Source of the DNA: Rubellimicrobium sp.
GTDB taxonomy: Bacteria; Pseudomonadota; Alphaproteobacteria; Rhodobacterales; Rhodobacteraceae
Assembly: GCA_019454835.1 (NCBI GenBank)
Contig: JACFNP010000034.1
Span: forward strand, 1 to 36,997
Reading direction: 5' to 3'
DNA: 36,997 nt
Under the pieces are notes generated by a model, which was not told the DNA's origin, made no database searches, and saw only the letters and a list, made by a program, of their open reading frames with translations. Of the stretch, positions 35,263 to 36,997 are shown one piece after another (the first letter of the stretch is position 1; each line of letters starts with the position of its first letter). Made by a program: the position numbers and the translations under genes.

Positions 35263-36444
35263 ATGACCGTAACGGCAGTTTCTTCCACTCACCCCCCACT
35301 CCCACCCACCGAGGAAGAGGAACGCCTCGCCCGTCTCCGCCTGTTGCGCTCGCGTCGCGTGGGCAATGTCACCTGGTGGCGGCTCATGCGCGAACACGGC
35401 TCGGGCAAGGCGGCGCTCGATGCGCTGCCCGGCGTCGCGCGCAGCGCGGGAATCGACGATTATACCCCCTGCCCCGAAGGCGTGGTCCGCGCCGAACTGG
35501 CCGCCGGACACCGCGCCGGGGCAAGGCTGGTCCTGCATGGTGATGCCGCCTACCCGTCCGATCTGGGCCTGCTCGCCGATGCGCCGCCCGCGCTGTGGGT
35601 GAAGGGCAATCCCGCGCTACTGCAGCGCCAGATGGTGGCGGTGGCGGGCGCGCGCAACGCCTCGTCGCTGGGTCTGCGCATGGCGCGGCTGCTGGCGGGC
35701 GAACTGGGCCGCACCGGGCTGGTGGTGGTCTCGGGCCTCGCGCGCGGGATCGACGCCGCCGCGCATGAGGCCGCGATCGACACCGGCACCGTCGCCGTCA
35801 TGGCGGGCGGCATCGACGTGATCTATCCGCAGGAACATGCCGGGCTGGCCGCCCGCATCGCCGAAACCGGCCTGCTTCTCAGCGAACAGCCGGTGGGCGT
35901 CGCGCCCGTCGCGCGGCACTTTCCGGCACGCAACCGCGTCATCGCCGGGCTGTCCCGCGCCGTCGTGGTGGTCGAGGCGGCGCTGCGCTCGGGCAGCCTC
36001 ATCACCGCGCGCGACGCGCTGGATCTGGGGCGCGAGGTGATGGCCGTCCCCGGCCACCCGCTCGATGCGCGGGCGGGCGGCTGCAACGCGCTTTTGCGCG
36101 ACGGCGCGACACTGGTGCGCGGCGCGCAGGACGTGCTGGCGGTGATCGCGGCGGATGCCGCGCCCGCCGCCCCGGCGGATGCCGCGCCCGCCACCGTCCA
36201 CGCGGACCCCGCTCCCGCCGCCCCGGCCCCCGGCTTTCAGGAACGCGCCGCGCAGGGCCTCGCCCGCGTCGCGGCATTGCACCGCCAGATCCTCGCCCGG
36301 CTCGGTCCGGTGCCGGTCGCCGCCGACCACGTCATCCGCGACATCGGCGCCCCGGCACCGCTGGTGTCGTCCGCGCTTGCAGAACTGGAACTCGACGGCC
36401 ACATTCACCGCACCCCCGGCGGCGGGCTGGCGCTGGCCTCGTGA
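35263..36444 (+). CDS. dprA: DNA-processing protein DprA (Smf)
   Basis: Binds incoming single-stranded DNA and loads RecA during natural transformation. In Rhodobacterales it is also needed by recipients of gene-transfer-agent DNA. The 393-residue product has an N-terminal helical region (about 20-70), the Rossmann-like core with AGARNASSLGLRMA, VVVSGLARGIDAAAHEAA, HFPARNRVIAGLS and ALRSGSLITA, and a C-terminal winged-helix domain (about 335-393, LGPVPVAADHVIRDIGAPAPL). A Pro/Ala linker of about 40 residues separates the two. ATG 35263 has only a weak GGGG-containing leader. It may share a transcript with tldD. Confidence 0.95.
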   Translation: MTVTAVSSTHPPLPPTEEEERLARLRLLRSRRVGNVTWWRLMREHGSGKAALDALPGVARSAGIDDYTPCPEGVVRAELAAGHRAGARLVLHGDAAYPSDLGLLADAPPALWVKGNPALLQRQMVAVAGARNASSLGLRMARLLAGELGRTGLVVVSGLARGIDAAAHEAAIDTGTVAVMAGGIDVIYPQEHAGLAARIAETGLLLSEQPVGVAPVARHFPARNRVIAGLSRAVVVVEAALRSGSLITARDALDLGREVMAVPGHPLDARAGGCNALLRDGATLVRGAQDVLAVIAADAAPAAPADAAPATVHADPAPAAPAPGFQERAAQGLARVAALHRQILARLGPVPVAADHVIRDIGAPAPLVSSALAELELDGHIHRTPGGGLALAS

Positions 36445-36525
36445 CGGGCGGGGCCGGGGTGCGCGGGGGCGCCGGTGACCATGCCCGGTGATGCGGAGGG
36501 CGCGGTTAGGGCGACCCGAAAATCC

Positions 36526-36616
36526 CGTCATTGCGAGGCGAAGCCGAAGCAACCCCGACCGCTCTCGCACACGACCTTCGGGATTGCCGCGTCGGCTGCG
36601 CCTCCTCGCAATGACG
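36526..36616. repeat. Palindromic intergenic repeat (REP-like), GCCGCG variant
   Basis: 91-bp copy with the usual ends; its right inner arm reads GGGATTGCCGCG instead of GGGGTTGCTTCG. It lies 81 bases after dprA and 10 bases before the next copy. Confidence 0.85.
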
Positions 36617-36626
36617 AGTATTAGGC

Positions 36627-36715
36627 CGTCATTGCGAGGAGCCGAAGGCGACGCGGCAATCCATGATCCGGGCGCTGCGCCCGGAATGGATTGCTTCACT
36701 TCGTTCGCAATGACG
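36627..36715. repeat. Palindromic intergenic repeat (REP-like), CAATCCATG variant
   Basis: 89-bp copy with different inner arms: GCGGCAATCCAT pairs with ATGGATTGCTTC around the hairpin TCCGGGCGC/GCGCCCGGA. The half-unit at 5687-5726 is of this type. Confidence 0.85.
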
Positions 36716-36731
36716 GGGAGAGGGGGCACGG

Positions 36732-36926
36732 CAATCGCATTTGCCGAATATGCAGCGGGCAGCCCGCAGATGTCCCCCTTCGGGCGTGCGCAGCACGACC
36801 GGCGCCCGCCCCGCCCCCCCAAGGGCGTTTCTGTGGCGGGCGCATCCGCGCCCACCCCGGTGCGGGCGCCGGTCATGCTGCCCCACCGTTGCAACACGCG
36901 CCGTGCCGCGCAGGGCATTTGAGATT
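36732..36926. repeat. Intergenic inverted-repeat element, copy C
   Basis: 195-bp copy that starts CAATCGCATTTGCCGA like copies A and B. It has the conserved CCGCAGATGTCCCCCTTCGG segment and the same 12-bp perfect stem (36798-36809 with 36862-36873). The right end, GGCATTTGAGATT, has drifted from the terminal repeat. The last 71 bases of the window contain no gene start I can support. Confidence 0.75.
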
Positions 36927-36997
36927 CCCCCGGATCTCATCCGCAGGGTCCCGAATCCAATCACCCCACCTCAGCCATGAGAATGCTCTCCAGATAG

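Overview
The window is about 37 kb of very GC-rich DNA. It looks like a chromosomal segment of an alphaproteobacterium of the Rhodobacterales (Paracoccus/Rhodobacter type). The evidence is the aa3 oxidase gene order ctaC-ctaB-small ORF-ctaG-ctaE next to tldD, a CckA hybrid kinase, and a long acidic protein whose N-terminus I know only from this order. I saw no tRNA, rRNA, phage, transposase or CRISPR sequence.

Layout. 1-5.5 kb holds housekeeping genes: L-serine ammonia-lyase, a DMT-family exporter, thiamine pyrophosphokinase, and a 688-residue acidic protein of unknown function. 5.7-21.1 kb is a self-contained carbohydrate locus of 13 genes. It contains a CUT1 ABC transporter (ATPase, Tat-exported binding protein, two permeases), a FucU-type mutarotase, two PfkB kinases, an FGGY kinase, a creatininase-family protein, an M42 metallopeptidase homologue, an aldo/keto reductase, a TIM-barrel isomerase/epimerase, a GntR/FCD repressor and an altronate-dehydratase-family enzyme. 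21.1-26.4 kb holds cckA (with a tandemly duplicated 3' end), an RsmB-like RNA methyltransferase and guaB, all leftward. 26.4-27.6 kb has no gene and is filled with repeats. 27.6-29.6 kb is a RACo/RamA-like ferredoxin-ASKHA ATPase. 29.9-33.6 kb is the leftward cytochrome c oxidase operon without subunit I. 33.8-36.4 kb is tldD and dprA. The right end is repeats again.

The carbohydrate locus is the most interesting part. It is built from three pairs of divergent transcription units. Each of the three divergent promoter regions holds one copy of a CATG-centred near-palindrome (8253-8266, 15844-15857, 19486-19499). The copy next to the GntR gene touches its start codon. The simplest reading is that one GntR protein controls uptake and catabolism of one sugar and also its own gene. 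A mutarotase, a sugar 1-dehydrogenase-like reductase, an aldonate-type dehydratase and PfkB kinases suggest oxidative breakdown of a fucose-, galactose- or arabinose-like sugar through a 2-keto-3-deoxy acid. The creatininase-like protein, TIM-barrel protein and FGGY kinase do not fit that scheme and may mark a different route, for example one using a cyclitol or keto-sugar ring opening. The substrate cannot be read from the sequence.

Three repeat systems occupy the gaps: (1) at least eight copies of an 85-91 bp palindromic element with CGTCATTGCGAGG ends; (2) three copies of a 110-195 bp element with imperfect terminal inverted repeats and, in two copies, an internal 12-bp perfect stem; (3) a 218-bp head-to-tail duplication of the cckA tail whose downstream hairpin carries a compensatory base-pair change between the copies.
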